Assembly (NCBI GenBank): GCA_020310875.1
Contig: CM035423.1
Coordinates: forward strand, 132,035,138 to 132,099,137
Length of the DNA: 64,000 nt
Direction: 5' to 3'
From: Ceratopteris richardii
Taxonomy: Eukaryota > Streptophyta > Polypodiopsida > Polypodiales > Pteridaceae
This document shows positions 22,966 to 34,882 of this stretch, in pieces (within the stretch, counting starts at the first letter, position 1; every line of letters starts with the position of its first letter). Below the pieces are notes generated by a model, which was not told the origin of the DNA, made no database searches, and saw only the letters and a list, made by a program, of their open reading frames with translations. A program made the translations under genes and the position numbers.

Positions 22966-24690
22966 TATTAACCTATCCATAATTACCCAGAACGAGTCGT
23001 ACCCTCTTTGTGTCTTAGGTAATCTGACTATAAAGTCCATGGAGATACTCTCCCAATTCCTATTAGGAGTATCTAATGGGTGGAGTAGTCCTCCAATCCT
23101 CAACCTCTCAACTTTATTGACCTGGCATTTGGTGCACTTAAGCACATACTCTAGGATGTCCTTATGAGGTCCAAGCCAGTAAAATTGCCTCCTAACAAGA
23201 TCATAAGTCTTGTTAACTCCTGGGTGTCGCACACTAGGTCTGTCATGACACTCATACAAAATGTGCCGTCTCATCTCAGAATCTCTAGGGACACACACTC
23301 TACCTTTATATAATAGATATCCATCATGGCCACTGTAATTCTTCCACTTGAATTCTTCTTGAGTGCTCGTCGATACTCCATCCTCACCTGAAACCCGTAT
23401 ATCACAATCCCCATTCTATATGGCTTCCCAAATCTCGGAATATGCAGGATCAAGCCTACATTTCCCTCTAATGGACTCAAGTAGCTCACTAGTGATCTAA
23501 GTAAAACTCAGTCCATTGAGCATAGGCATGCAGCTAAGTGAATCAGCCACTACATTAAACTTTTCCTTCCTATACCTAAGCTCATAATCAAACTCCTAAA
23601 GGGTCTCTACCCATCGGGCCTTACGACCTTCAAGATCTGTTTAATTAGAGATCCACTTAATGCTCTATTGATCAAACACTATCATGACTTTGGCACCATA
23701 TAGATTACGATGCCACTTCTTCAAAGCATGGACAATTGCATACAACTCCTTCTCATAAACTGAGTAATTCTTATCAGTTAGTTCTAGTTTCTTACTCTCA
23801 AAAGCTACTGGTCAACCATCCTGAACTAAAACCACTCCTATGGCAAAATCACTTGCGTCAGTCTCAACCACAATGGTTTTGTTGGGATCTACTATATGTA
23901 AAAGTGGAGTTGTAGCAATTACTCATTTCAACTTCTCCAGACTTTGCTTCTATTTGTCTCCCCAATGGAAGGCTTTCCCTTTCCCTTTAAGCTGCTTTGT
24001 CATCAGAACAACAATTTTGGTATAATTCTTAATGAATCTTCGATAGAAACCTCATAAACCTAGGAAGATCTGTAACTCTTGTGGGTTCCTGGGATGTGGC
24101 CATTCCATAATAGCTCTTACTTTTTTAGGATTCATCTGGATTCCATTCTAGGAGACTAAATGCCTAAGGTATCTGACCTCTATTTTGAAAAATTCACACT
24201 TTGACTCCTTAGCAAAGAGTGACTTTTTCCTTAGCACTTAAAATACCTTTCTTAAGTGTTCTAAGTGTTGCTCTTCTGATGCATTATAGATCAAAATATC
24301 ATCCAGGAAGTCTACTACAAAGTGTCCTAGATAAAGCCGTAATACACTATTCACGAGCTTCATGAAAGTGGCAGGAGCATTGGTGAGACCAAAAGGCATC
24401 ACCAAAAACTCATAGTGCCCATATCTAGTCCTAAATGCAGTCTTAGGGACATCCTCTGCCCTGATTCTAATATGATGATATCTTGATCGAAGATCAAGCT
24501 TGGTAAAATACCTAGCTCGATGTAACTGATCGAATAGGTCTTCCAATCTAGGCATAGGGAACCTATTTTTGATAGTTACCTTATTAAGTGCTCTATAGTC
24601 TATACATAATCTCATAGAGCTGTCTTTCTTCTTAACTAGGAGCATTGGAGATGCCCAAGGTGAGTTAGTAGGTCTAATGAAGCCCTTATC
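22966..24690 (-). pseudogene. Truncated integrase, RNase H and RT of C copy 3
   Basis: The segment begins inside the integrase core (23298-22966: MCVPRDSEMRRHILYE, KCTKCQVNK, SMDFIVRLPK), so its catalytic Asp-Glu part is missing at the junction with unit 2. RNase H (about 23880-23640) is frame-broken. RT at 24645-24238 is open through [28 protein letters not shown] and [11 protein letters not shown]. The region duplicates copy 2 with an offset of about 2,207 bp, so copies 2 and 3 together look like one element with a partial internal duplication. Confidence 0.85.
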
Positions 24691-25440
24691 TAAGTAATCT
24701 TGTAACTGCCTCTTAACCTCCTCATGCTGAGAAATACTAAGCCTATAATGTGGCTTACAAATAGGGTTAAAGTGTTAGTAACTACCTCAATAGCATGGTC
24801 AGTGTCCCCTCTCTCAGGTGATAGCCCTCTAGGTAAGTTAGTGGGAAAAATATCTCTAAACTCAAACATAAGATCTTTAAAACTTTTAACCATACACTCT
24901 TGCAAGAAAGAATAATAAAAAGTTATATTCATATTTACATTTCTAGCATGAAAATATATATCAGATGAACTGTCTGTACAATGGTCAATGTCTTGACTAT
25001 ACAATAAAAAGATCTCTTGTACATGCTGAAAATGGCAAAGAGTATACAACTCTAAAGATGAAATGGGAGATGCACTACGTACATCTCTCTCCCTGTATAC
25101 AAAATTTACTTCGATTTCTTTCAAACTCAAGTGTGTTGTTTTGATAGCTGCGTTTAAGTATTTCTCCCAAGCCCCATAGCCACTCTCTACCTAACACAAG
25201 ATGTATCCTCTCCATATTCATAATTTGGAAGTCCATGTGATCTATATAATCTTGCATCTTGACTTCCAAATTGGATACCATAGTATCCCATATCCTCTTG
25301 TCTTCTCCTTGCATCATAGATACTATGTATTTATGTGCACTAGGTTGTTGGGGAATCTTTTGCTTCTTGACTAGAGCATAGTTTATAAAGTTATGAGTAG
25401 TAGAATCATCTATCATGACCCGCATCTTGGTCTCGTACAC
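24690..25440 (-). pseudogene. Protease and RT N-terminus of C copy 3
   Basis: 25440-25075 reads VMIDDSTTHNFINYALVKK, the active-site strand of a gypsy retropepsin, and HLVLGREWL, the second signature. The usual D-S/T-G triad is D-D-S here; element D has the same D-D-S, so the change belongs to the family, not to one decayed copy. A further frame (25130-24690) runs into the RT N-terminus, and a 2-base insertion near 24770 (GGGTTAAAGTG versus GGGTTAGTG in copies 1 and 2) breaks the frame before RT. Confidence 0.8.
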
Positions 25441-25476
25441 ACTACTATGAAGTTTAACTAAGTCATGTGGTCCAAA

Positions 25477-26712
25477 CTAGGATGACCACAATGACTGAGT
25501 CAAACAATAGGTATGCTCTATATCCTCGTGCATCACCTCCACTCCCTTGCAGCTAGAGCTGCCATGAATAGGAAGTGTTTGCACTAGATGGACTGTCTTT
25601 TTGCCCTTTTTAGGGGTCTTACTACTCTTTGATCCTCTCTTCTTTTCTTCCCCCTTCTTGAGTAGACACTTCCACTGTGAACGGCTAGGAGACAAACACC
25701 TAAAACATAGCTTCTCTCTTTTAGCCCTCTCAAACTGCTCTGTAGGTAACCTAATCCCTTGTGATCTTTGTTTTTTAATGAAAATTTTGTTTTTCCCCAA
25801 TGGCAACTTCTTCTTGAACTTAGTCACGCTAAGAGGCTTGAGGGCCTGATCCGTCTCCATAGGAGTATCTTGAGGACAGTTATGGTCCTCATAGATCTGT
25901 GCATACTTGATTGCCTCCTCAAATGTCTTAGGTGCATTCCTTCTTACCTCTCTCTTGATGGCTTTATCTAAGCCTCTAACAAATCCTCTAGTTTTTTGGA
26001 AGTCATCTAAGCCCTTAAGTTTCAAAATGATCTCTCTATAGTGGGATATGTAGACCGTCAAAGGCCTACCTCTCTGGGTGATCCTATCCCACTTATCCCA
26101 GTTCCTTTTCTCTTCATTCTCAGGAAGAAACTCTTTTAGGAAAAGAGTTTCAAACTGAGCCCAATCTACAGGGATAGAGTTTGCCTCCTTGAGACTCATC
26201 CACCACTTATAAGCACATAGGCCAAGCGAGAGACTCACCTCTAGCACACAATACTCAAGTGGGGTGCCCTTCAGTTGATGCAAATCATGCCACTTTTGTA
26301 AAAAAGTGTAGATTGCAACCTTGTTTCTATCTCGGTCATCCCCCATAAACGTAGGTGGCCTGAAGTCTTTTAGGACGGGATCTTTCCTAGAGCTCTCTCC
26401 TTTGTGCTTACTAGGAAAAGAAGGATCTTTCCTAGTCATCTCTAGAGAAAGAGTAGGAGTTTCCTTTTCCTTCCTAGCTAGGAAAGAGGTGACATGTGTC
26501 TCAAGTGAGATCATTTGAGACTTAAGCTGTTGAATGAGAGATGTGATGCTACCTATCTCTCTCTCTAGCCTAAGGGTCTGTTCCTTTAAGTCTGCAAATT
26601 GTTCATGAGTAACAAACTCATCCAAAAGTTCCTCATAGGTATATTCTTCTTGTTGAGGCTCTTTTTTCTCTAGTTTTTCCTCTACTTCCTGCCCAAGTTC
26701 TACCTCTTCCAT
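25477..26712 (-). CDS. Gag of chromovirus C copy 3 (411 codons, start damaged)
   Basis: The structural protein of the virus-like particle. An N-terminal coiled coil (about residues 35-80, heptad-like FADLKEQTLRLEREIGSITS) is followed by the capsid region (TFLQKWHDLHQLKGTP, CAYKWWMSLKEANSIP, FLKEFLPENEEKRNWDKWDR) and a basic nucleocapsid with one zinc knuckle near residue 335. The knuckle reads CFRCLSPSRSQWKC: the zinc-binding His of C-X2-C-X4-H-X4-C has become Arg, while element D retains His. The frame extends upstream to an ATG at about 26788 but meets a stop (TAA) after nine codons, so the listed start is probably internal. Protein from this frame would lack RNA-binding zinc coordination. 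It is the longest open frame of family C in the window. Confidence 0.8.
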   Translation of the reverse strand: MEEVELGQEVEEKLEKKEPQQEEYTYEELLDEFVTHEQFADLKEQTLRLEREIGSITSLIQQLKSQMISLETHVTSFLARKEKETPTLSLEMTRKDPSFPSKHKGESSRKDPVLKDFRPPTFMGDDRDRNKVAIYTFLQKWHDLHQLKGTPLEYCVLEVSLSLGLCAYKWWMSLKEANSIPVDWAQFETLFLKEFLPENEEKRNWDKWDRITQRGRPLTVYISHYREIILKLKGLDDFQKTRGFVRGLDKAIKREVRRNAPKTFEEAIKYAQIYEDHNCPQDTPMETDQALKPLSVTKFKKKLPLGKNKIFIKKQRSQGIRLPTEQFERAKREKLCFRCLSPSRSQWKCLLKKGEEKKRGSKSSKTPKKGKKTVHLVQTLPIHGSSSCKGVEVMHEDIEHTYCLTQSLWSS

Positions 26713-26789
26713 CCTAAGGTTAGGATCCTCTAGTTGTTCTTTAGATGGAGAAATGCATTATACTATTTTTTTCCCTTTGGACTCCATGT

Positions 26790-27871
26790 TTCACTCCCCC
26801 CCTGTCAACTAACTAGAGTATGTGAGAAGAATGGAAGTAAACTTTAAATATGCAAGAAGAAAAGAAACATATCACAAGAGCACTTCCCTGGTACAAAATG
26901 AAGGTGCGTAAGCAAAATCCAAGTGGACTTGGAAGCGTGAAGGCACTGATCTTCAATCCTCACCAAGTCCAAACAAAAATTTGAAATGTCCAACTGGCCC
27001 GAGTAGGTTCTAATCAGCAAAAACCAACAAGAACGACACCAAAATCATGTAGCAATAGCCCCAATTGGGCAAATTGAGTCAAACTGAAGCACTTTTGAAT
27101 TTTGATAGTCCTCGCCAGTCCAAAAGATGTAGTTCAGCACCTGTACTTCAAAGATATGAAGCTATCCCAAGTGAAAAAAGTTGATTTGGACACTAAATGA
27201 TGAAAAACTAAGCCTAAGAGTGGCCGCCTAGTTCCTGCTGAAGTGTTGCGGAGGGATTTTGGTTGACCAAATCTTGTCCAAATCAAACAATAATCGAAGC
27301 TTAGGAGTGTAGCTTCATAATGTGATAAAAATTTCTAGAATTGGATGTCATATGACCAAGTTGTGATGCGGAGAAGACGGGTATGTCATGCATAGGAAGT
27401 GGAAAGGCTAATCTTCATGAAAGGGTGACTTTGGAGGCTACAAACTTAAAACGTGAAGCCTTTTTGAACATGCTAATGACCCATAGCCCAAGTCCACAGC
27501 CCAATATACATATGTGCATCATTGCTTTCCCCATTTCTTAATCCATAGCATACTTTTACCTCCCCCAAATCTTAAAAAAACTCAATTTGAAATATCTTAT
27601 GTACGTTCTTCAAATAAGTTCTCCTCTCCAAAATGGACTCACAAAAGCGGCAGAAAGCATCAAATTATCCCATATAGGAGTTTTGCAGTGCCGATGGTGA
27701 GTATAAATAGGTTAGTATGGGATGCTTCTTCATATCCAAGAGGGAGGGAAGAGGGAGAAGAGAGGGAGACAAGCTCTCTCGTTGGCTGATCCTCTCTGAT
27801 CATCTCCTGCGTGGGTGTATCTCCTGCACGCTATCATCCTCGTCGTTGTCCGTCTGGTTGTGTTCGTGCAC
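26790..27871 (-). other. 5' leader of chromovirus C copy 3
   Basis: About 1.08 kb between the primer-binding site and the gag start. No gene is recognised; open frames on either strand have no domain. Just upstream of the gag ATG the coding strand reads GACAGGGGGGAGTGAAAC. A similar G-run followed by GTGA precedes the first ATG of element E at about 62030. Confidence 0.6.
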
Positions 27872-27889
27872 CATCTGGCTCAGATACCA
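27872..27889 (-). other. Primer-binding site, initiator-Met tRNA type (C copy 3)
   Basis: The coding strand reads TGGTATCTGAGCCAG two bases after the 5' LTR ends in TTCAACA. This is one mismatch from the TGGTATCAGAGCC motif common in plant LTR elements primed by initiator methionine tRNA. It confirms the orientation and the LTR boundary. Confidence 0.85.
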
Positions 27890-27891
27890 AT

Positions 27892-28165
27892 TGTTGAATT
27901 CCTCCCAAGCATCCCCTCCATTTTGTAACTATTTGATACCCTATGCACGAACTTCAAAGCTAAACACGGAGATTCTCTCTCTATGCTACTGCCTAGTTGT
28001 AGGATCCAACTACATACTCTCTCTCTCTCTAGTTGCCAATAAAGACATTAATCATGGCCTCTTACATGAGTGCCACCTGGCACTCATGTGAGTATCTTAC
28101 TCTAAATGTCTTAGAGATGGTTCACACCTCTAGCTCCAAACTTATAAAGGATACTCCACATTACA
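27892..28165 (-). mobile_element. 5' LTR of chromovirus C copy 3
   Basis: 274 bp, TGTTGAATTCC to ATTACA on the plus strand, roughly 90% or more like the 3' LTRs at 10772 and 18613. Outside it lies ATCAA (28166-28170), identical to the flank of those 3' LTRs, so the pair 18613-28165 delimits one original insertion. Confidence 0.9.
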
Positions 28166-28170
28166 ATCAA

Positions 28171-28760
28171 CATGCACATGGAAAACCTTATTCCACTATG
28201 GCATGTTTATAATAGGAAGTATAAAAATTTTGTGTTTCAATTCTTCTAATGCATTGTCATATTCCTCTCTCCATTCAAATTTAGTGATTGAGGCATACAA
28301 TGGGCAAGCTATCACTGTATACATATGAAGAAATCTAAGGTAATATCCACAATGACCCATGAAACGCCGTCTTTTAATTTCTTAGGATCCGATAGGTTTA
28401 GTGTAGTTTGATTTTAACTTCATTAGTGGATATTTTATTTTTTGGACATGATATGTCCCAAAAACTTCTCTTGTCTTGCTATGAAGACATACTTTTCAAG
28501 ATTTAATTGGACTTTGTATTGTTTGTATTTAGTGAATAAGTTCTCCAACATAGGGATGTGTTTGGGGCGATGTGTAGAATATGCACACAATTCATCCACA
28601 TGTAATTCCAAAGGATTTCCCAAGAACTTCTTTGAAAAGTAAAACACATAAAACTTTGAAAGTTTGTAGGTTCATTGGCTAGGCCAAATGGCATTACTTC
28701 AAATACATAGACCCCTAGAAAAATAGCAAACGGTGTGGAGGTGATCGCAATCTGGGTGGA
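28171..28760 (-). pseudogene. Element G fragment: reverse transcriptase
   Basis: Frames at 28781-28503 and 28647-28435 align with RT of E: VFEVMPFGLANEPTNFQSFM, then LHVDELCAYS (E: VYVDDLCAHS), YVFIARQEKFLGHIMSKK. The catalytic YVDD box is H-V-D-E, so the second Asp is gone. Right after the ATCAA target site the plus strand reads CATGCACATGGAAAACC, in register with E near 56148, exactly where the G scrap at 18612 stops. That proves C inserted into G. G is cut off near 28755, before the first RT catalytic block. Confidence 0.8.
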
Positions 28761-28945
28761 TCGGATCCGATCGTGCCACATGTAGAGTGTATGAAGCTAG
28801 TGAGTGTTGGAAGGTTTATGTGATAGAAAATGTGAAGATGAAGATGAAGTTGGTATGGAGAGGAGAGATGTCATGATTTGATTATGGAAAGGGAAACAAA
28901 TCAATGCAAGATAAACACATGAACACAAATGACGAGTACAAAAAA
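28760..28945. other. No recognisable feature
   Basis: A short purine-rich stretch (GAAGATGAAGATGAAG near 28830) and AT-rich DNA. Nothing else was seen. Confidence 0.5.
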
Positions 28946-28947
28946 AA

Positions 28948-29230
28948 AACATTCACATGAATCAATTTGGAAAGGAAGAATGGTCCAAAAAAATAGAACT
29001 TCTTATACACTTTCAAAATTTAATGTATGCATGATGAGAATAAAAAGAAAACCATACATATTAATCAATTTCGAAAGGAAGAATGATCCAAGAATGAAGC
29101 TTCTTGTTCTTATGGATGTATGCATGATGAGAACAAAAAGAAAACCACACACATGAATCAATTTCAAAAGGAAGAATGATCCAAGAATAGAGCTTCTTAT
29201 ACACTTTCAAAACTAAAACATATGCATGGA
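28948..29230 (+). repeat. Minisatellite, three ~93-105 bp units
   Basis: Units start at about 28948, 29053 and 29146. Each carries AATCAATTTNNAAAGGAAG, then AGCTTCTT or similar, then TATGCATGATGAGAA and AAAAAGAAAACC (the third unit is truncated). Identity is about 80%. The open frame across it (ending in KRKPHT repeats) is a by-product. Confidence 0.85.
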
Positions 29231-30208
29231 TGTTTGTGGGTGGTATGAATGCATGTGGGTCATGATTTATGAATGAATAAAAACTTATTCTCTCAATCTC
29301 AATGGATCATCTGCACTGGTTCAACGCAAGACTACAGAGCCTTCTCACACATAGAAAGAGATAGAAGGAGACATGTAAAAACATATAAGAGACTAAGAGA
29401 GAAGAGACAAGAGACATGAATTAAAAGATGTTATAATGACATACATGTACATGAATGTTGTGATACCTCAAGCTAAGCATTCTAGTAGTCAAAGATGGTC
29501 TGCACGACCCTCTCACCATGACAGTTCAACCGAATGTCATATATAAGAGGATAGGTTTCATTTCATTGATCCTATATCTTTCTAGGATCGTAATGTATAT
29601 CTAGAGAAGTATAAGACTCATAAACCAACTCTAACTCACTCACACGCTCCAATGAGGGTAAGCAAAGAGAAACCATTGGGTTGATGAGCCTATCCTAGAT
29701 TGGAAGTCTAAATTAAAATTGATTCTAGGAACTATGCTCTTACTAGCCTATCTTGGATCCTCACACACTCAACTGAGGGTAATCATCTCAAGGAAACCAT
29801 GTGCTAGCAAGGACCCTATGGATGCCTAAGAATGATCTTCCATGAATTTAAATGGGGATTTTTATAGTCTTTTGAATGGATTTGGGCCCTTGGATCTGGA
29901 GAAATCAACTCTCAATCATAGGATCAATTGCTTTTCATTACAACCATTGGATTTATCAAATGGATGGCGAGGATTGGTTCTTTATATAATATCTAGGGCA
30001 AAGGGGAAAGAAATAGGGACCTTCATTCTCCACCATTGGATCTGAGGCTGGTCTAAAGTATCGGATCAGTGCTAACCTCAATTTGGATAAGATACACTGT
30101 TATTTTTTGACAAACTTTGCATTATTGATCTTTGATCATAAAAAGAAACTTATCCGATGAAAAAAACTCGTGGATCCTCCTTGCTTTAAGCTTTAGTGTA
30201 TCTCCATC
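29231..30208. other. Unassigned region upstream of element D
   Basis: No gene recognised. A diverged direct repeat of about 75 bases (AATGAGGGTAAGCAAAGAGAAACC near 29650 and ACTGAGGGTAATCATCTCAAGG near 29775) is present. CATATATAAGAGG near 29538 resembles a TATA box, so an old LTR is possible, but no terminal repeats were found. Element D begins abruptly at about 30209 within gag. Confidence 0.4.
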
Positions 30209-31236
30209 CTCAAATGATCTCACTTGAGACTAGCGTCACCTCTTTCCTGACTAGGAAGGAAAGAGAGACCCCTCCTATTCCACTAGAGCTCACTAGGAAA
30301 GATACTTCTCTTCCTAGTAAGCACAAAGGAGAGAGCTCTAGGGAACCCCTCCTGAAAGACTTGAAGACACCCACCTATACGGGGGATGACCGAGACAGGA
30401 ATAAGGATGCAATCTACACTTTTTTACAAAAGTGGCATGATTTGCATAAATTAAAGGGCACCCCACCAGAGTACCGTATGCTAGAGGCGAGTCTCTCCGT
30501 CGGCCCGCATGCTTACAAGTGGTGGATGAGTCTTAAGGAGGCGAACTCTATCCCTACTGATTGGACTCAGTTTGAGACTCTTTTTCTAAAAGAGTTTCTT
30601 CCTGAGAATGAGGAGAGGAATTGGGATGAGTGGGATAGGATTACACAGAGAGGTAGGCCTCTTACGGTCTACCTATACCACTATAGAGAGATCATTTTGA
30701 AACTTAAGGGCTTAGATGATTTCCAAAAGACTAGAGGGTTTGTTAGAGGCTTGAATAAAGCCATAAAGAGGGAAGTTATAAGGAATGTGCCTAAGGCGTT
30801 TGAGGAGGCGATCAAGTATGCACAAATCTATGAAGACTATAACCGTCCTCAATATACTCCTATGGATATGGATCCGCCCCTCAAGCCTCTTGGTACGACT
30901 AAATTCAAGAAGAAGTTTCCTTTTGGAAAAAACAAAGTTTTTTTTTTTAAATAAAGATCACAAGGGCCTAGGTTATCCACAGATCAGTTTGAGAGGGCCA
31001 AAAGAGAGAACCAGTGCTTTAGGTGCTTGTCTCCTAGCCATTCACAGTGGAACTGTCCACTCAAGAAGGGGGAAGAAAAGAAGAAGGGACTAGAGTCTAG
31101 TACGGTCCCTGAAAAGGGCAAAAAGGCGGTCCACCTAGTGCAGACCCTTCCTATTCATGGCAGCTCTAGGTGTAAGGGAGTGGAGGTGATGCACGAGGAT
31201 ATAAAGCACACCTGTTGTTTGACTCAGTCATTGTAG
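30209..31236 (+). pseudogene. Gag of element D
   Basis: An open frame to 30954 covers the capsid region (QMISLETSVTSFLTRKE, TFLQKWHDLHKLKGTPPE, AYKWWMSLKEANSIP). It ends at a run of 11 T (30938-30948), where slippage shifted the frame; C has mixed sequence there. The nucleocapsid continues in another frame at about 30985-31236 and keeps an intact knuckle, CFRCLSPSHSQWNC, then a stop after CLTQSL. Capsid assembly protein, inactive as it stands. Confidence 0.8.
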
Positions 31237-31254
31237 TCATAGCAATTTGTACCA

Positions 31255-31629
31255 CATGACCTAGTTAAACTGCATGCTAGTGTGTACGGGACCAGGGTGC
31301 GGGTCATGATAGATGACTCTGCCACTCATAATTTTATAAACTATGCTTTGGTCAAGAAATTAAAAATTCCCCAGCAGCCTAGTGCACATAAATACATTGT
31401 ATCTATGATGCAAGGGCAAGATAAGAGGATATGGGATACTATGGTATCCAATTTGGAAGTCAAGATACAAGACTATATAGATTATATGGACTTCCGAATA
31501 ATGAATATGGAGAGGACATACCTAGTCTTAGGAAGAGAGTGGCTATGGGGGTTGGGAGACACACTTAAATGCAGCTATCAAAACAACACACTTGAATTTG
31601 AAAAGAATGGAAGTAAAGTTTGTATTTAG
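31255..31629 (+). pseudogene. Protease of element D
   Basis: RVRVMIDDSATHNFINYALV is the active-site loop and TYLVLGREWLWGLG the second signature, with spacing normal for a gypsy retropepsin. The triad is D-D-S as in family C, where related plant elements commonly have D-D-G or D-S-G. The frame stops at 31629 after KVCI; whether the original element terminated here or read on into RT cannot be told. Confidence 0.8.
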
Positions 31630-31699
31630 GGAGAGAGAGATGTACCTAGTGCACCTCTCATTTCATCACTAGAGTTGTATAGTCTTTGTTATTCTCAGC

Positions 31700-32794
31700 A
31701 TGTACAGGACATGTTTTTATTGTATAGTCATGATATGGCGCATTGATAGCTCATCTGATGTATATTTTCATGCTAGGAATGTAAATATGGATAGGACTTT
31801 CTACTATTGTTTTTTGCAAGAGTGTGTGGTTAAAAGTTTTAAGGATCTTATGTTTGAGTATAGAGATGTTTTTCCCATTGACTTACCTAGAGGGCTACCT
31901 CCTGAGAGAGGGGACATTGACCATGCCATTGAGGTTGTTACTAACATTAACCCTATTTGCAGGCCATCTTATAGGCTTAGTGATTCTCAGCATGAGGAGG
32001 TTGAGAGGCAATTGCAAGATTATTTAGATAAAGGCTTCATTAAACCTAGTAACTCACCTTGGGCATCGCCAATGCTCCTAGTTAAAAAGAAAGACAGCTC
32101 TATGAGGCTATGTATAGACTATAGAGCACTCAATAAGGTAACTATCAAAAATAGGTTTCCAATGCCTAGATTGGAAGACCTATTTGATCAGTTACATCAA
32201 GCTAGGTATTTTACCAAGCTTGACCTTAGATCAAGATATCATAAGATCAGGATTAGGGCAGAGGATGTCCCTGAGACTACATTTAGGACTAGATATGGGC
32301 ACAATGAGTTTTTGGTGATGCCTTTTGGTCTTACCAATGCTCCTTCCACTTTCATGAAGCTCATGAATAGTGTTTTACGGCCTTATCTAGGACACTTTGT
32401 AGTAGACTTTCTGGATGACATTCTGATCTATAGTGCATCAAACGAGGAGCACTTGGAACACTTAAGGAAGGTATTTCAAGTGCTAAGGGAAAATTCACTC
32501 TTTGTTAAGGAGTCAAAGTGTGAATTTTTCAAAACAGAGGTTAGATATCTTTGGCATATAGTCTCCCAGGTTGGAATCCAGATGGATCCTGAAAAAGTAA
32601 GGGCTATTATGGAATGGCCACATCCAAGGAGCTTGGAAGAGCTACAGATCTTCCTAGGCTTATCAGGTTTCTATCGAAGATTCATCAAGAATTATGCCAA
32701 GATTGTTGTTCTAATGACGGAACAACTTAACGGGAAAGGGAAAGCCTTTCATTGGGGAGACAAACAGAAGCAAAGTATGGAGAAGTTGAAGTAG
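31700..32794 (+). CDS. Reverse transcriptase of element D (open 364 codons)
   Basis: Copies element RNA into DNA. The frame contains the protease-RT linker, [40 protein letters not shown] (first catalytic Asp in L-D-L), [18 protein letters not shown], and [12 protein letters not shown] (catalytic Asp pair), then the thumb and connection ([52 protein letters not shown]). It ends at a stop just before RNase H (GAAGTAGTAATTGC, near 32794). All catalytic residues are present. This is the best-preserved chromovirus RT in the window, but it is cut off from both protease and RNase H by stops. Confidence 0.8.
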   Translation: MYRTCFYCIVMIWRIDSSSDVYFHARNVNMDRTFYYCFLQECVVKSFKDLMFEYRDVFPIDLPRGLPPERGDIDHAIEVVTNINPICRPSYRLSDSQHEEVERQLQDYLDKGFIKPSNSPWASPMLLVKKKDSSMRLCIDYRALNKVTIKNRFPMPRLEDLFDQLHQARYFTKLDLRSRYHKIRIRAEDVPETTFRTRYGHNEFLVMPFGLTNAPSTFMKLMNSVLRPYLGHFVVDFLDDILIYSASNEEHLEHLRKVFQVLRENSLFVKESKCEFFKTEVRYLWHIVSQVGIQMDPEKVRAIMEWPHPRSLEELQIFLGLSGFYRRFIKNYAKIVVLMTEQLNGKGKAFHWGDKQKQSMEKLK

Positions 32795-32799
32795 TAATT

Positions 32800-33165
32800 G
32801 CTACAGCTCCACTTTTACATATAGCAGATCCCGACAAACCATTTGTGGTTGAGACTGATGCGAGTGACTTTGCCATAAAAGCGGTTTAAGTACAGAATGG
32901 TCGACCAATAGCTTTTGAGAGTAAGAAATAGAACCGGCTCAAAAGAATTACTCCGTCTATGAGAAGGAGTTGTATGCTATTGTCCATGCTTTGAAAAAGT
33001 GGTGTCATTATTTATATGGTGCCAAAGTTACGATAGTGTTTGATCAAGAGAGCATTAAGTGGCTCTCTAATCAAACAGACCTTAAAGGTTGTAAGGCCCG
33101 ATGGGTAGAGACCCTTTAGGAGTTTGATTATGAGCTTAGGTATAGGAAGGGAAAGTTTAATGTAG
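32800..33165 (+). pseudogene. RNase H remnant of element D
   Basis: VETDASDFAIKAV then a stop, QNGRPIAFESKK then a stop, and a frame change before YEKELYAIVHALKKWCH near 32960. The end FDQESIKWLSNQTDLKG (33040-33090) is readable in its own frame. Catalytic Asp and Glu blocks are still visible. Confidence 0.75.
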
Positions 33166-34733
33166 TGGCTGATTCACTTAGCCGCATGCCTATGCTCAAT
33201 GGACTGAGTTTTACTCGGATCACTAGTGAGCTACTTGAGTCCATTAGAGGAAAATGTACGCTTGATCCTGCATATGCCGAGATTTGGGAAGCCATAGAGA
33301 ATGGGGATCATGATATACGGGTTTCCAGTGAGGATGGAGTATCAACGGGTACTCAAGAAGGATTCAAGTGGAAGAACTACAGTGTCCATGATGGATATTT
33401 GTTATATAAAGGTAAGGTCTGTGTCCCTAGAGATATTGAGATGAGACGGCATATTTTGTATGAGTGTCATGACACACCTAGTGTGGGACACCCAGGATTT
33501 AACAAGACTTATGATCTTGTTAACAGGCAGTTTTATTGGCCTGGACTTCATAGGGACTTCCTAGAGTATGTGCTTAAGTGCACTAAATGCCAGGTCAACA
33601 AAGCTGAGAGGTTGAGGATTGGAGGACTACTACACCCATTGGATATTCCTAATGGGAAGTGGAAGAGTATCTCCATGGACTTTATAGTCGGATTACCTAA
33701 GACACAAAGAGGGCACGACTCGATCTGGGTAATTGTGGATAGGTTAACCAAAATGGCTAGGTTTATTCTGACACGTACTACAGTGAAGACACCAGAGTTG
33801 GCTAGACTCTTTTAAGAGAACCTATACCGGTTATATGGTCTTCCTTTAGACATAGTTTCCGATCGGGATAGGAAGTTTACTGGCCACTTTTGGAGGGCGG
33901 TCTTCAAAAGGTTGGATACGAAACTTAGCATGAGTACGGCCGAGCGTCCACAGTCGGATGGGCAAACAGAGAGGGTTAACCAAATCCTAGAGGATATGCT
34001 TCGAGCATATGTAAATGAAAGGCTAACTAATTGGGAAGAGTACTTACCTATAGTAGAGTTTGCATATAATAGTGCCAAACACTCTTCCGTCGGACATAGT
34101 CCATTTATGCTTATGTATGGGTTTCAGCCAAGAGCTCCTTATGTAGTAGGCTTGCAGAATGAAAAAGTTCAAGCTGCAAAGGACTTCTTGGAAGAGATGA
34201 ACGATATGCTTAGACTTGCTAAGGACAACATTAGGAGAGCTCAAGATAGAGCTAGAGCCTATGCTGACCCTCAAAGGAGAGATATTAACTTTGAGGTAGG
34301 AGAGCAGGTCTATCTTAGAGTTCCATCTAGGTCTAAAACCATGAAGATGAGACCTTGTCCAAAACTATCTCCTAGGTATTGTGGACCTTTCCAAATACTT
34401 AAGAGAATAGGAAAGATGTCTTACTAGCTCCAACTCCCAGAGAATAGTCAAATCCATCCAGTTTTTCATGTTAGCCAGCTTAAGAAAAGGCTTGGTGAAT
34501 CCGACAACCTCATTCCAGATAGTGAGGTAGTAGAGCCTATTTCTGTTCAATCTATTCCACATGATCCCGAGAGCATACTACGCACTCAAGAGAAATGGAC
34601 GAGAAGTCACTTATATAAAGAGTGTCTAGTAAAGTGGAAAGATAGTTCAGAAGATAGTGCCACATGGGAGCTGGTTAGCACCCTTCAGAGACGGTTTCCC
34701 AACTTTAGATTACCTTCCCAAGAGTCTTCTTAA
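33165..34733 (+). pseudogene. Integrase and chromodomain of element D
   Basis: 33165-33815 has the linker (MADSLSRMP), the H2C2 zinc domain (CHDTPSVGHPGFNKTYDL, KCTKCQVNK) and SMDFIVGLPK. After a stop at about 33813, 33816-34427 gives VSDRDRKFTGHF (Asp) and SDGQTERVNQI (Glu), so the DDE triad is complete. A second stop follows KRIGKMSY. Then come HPVFHVSQLKKRL and a chromodomain with normal aromatic positions: PESILRTQEK, ECLVKWKDSSED, SATWELVSTLQRRFP. Three point lesions separate it from an open frame. Without them it would join element DNA to the chromosome and read histone marks. Confidence 0.85.
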
Positions 34734-34867
34734 GGGGAACGATAGGGGGAAACAACACGGAGACATGACCATGTATTTTCATACATGGGGATTTAGTGGG
34801 AGTACTATTCCATTGGTTATCTCTTTCTTTTAGACCTTCAGTACCATTTTTGAGGATAAAAATGGAG

Positions 34868-34882
34868 TTAAGGGGAAGGAAA
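34868..34882 (+). other. Polypurine tract of element D
   Basis: TTAAGGGGAAGGAAA directly before TGTTATATGG, the start of the 3' LTR. Same motif and position as in family C. Confidence 0.85.

Larger units (their letters stand above)
14446..22975. repeat. Tandem segmental duplication, unit 2
   Basis: The longer copy of unit 1, in direct orientation and immediately adjacent. It carries the two segments missing from unit 1 and a later solo-LTR insertion at 19679-20414. Its right end, TTTTTATTAA, is joined to an integrase sequence of C copy 3 that normally reads GGTTAACCTATCC, so the junction has about 4 bases (TTAA) of microhomology. Confidence 0.9.
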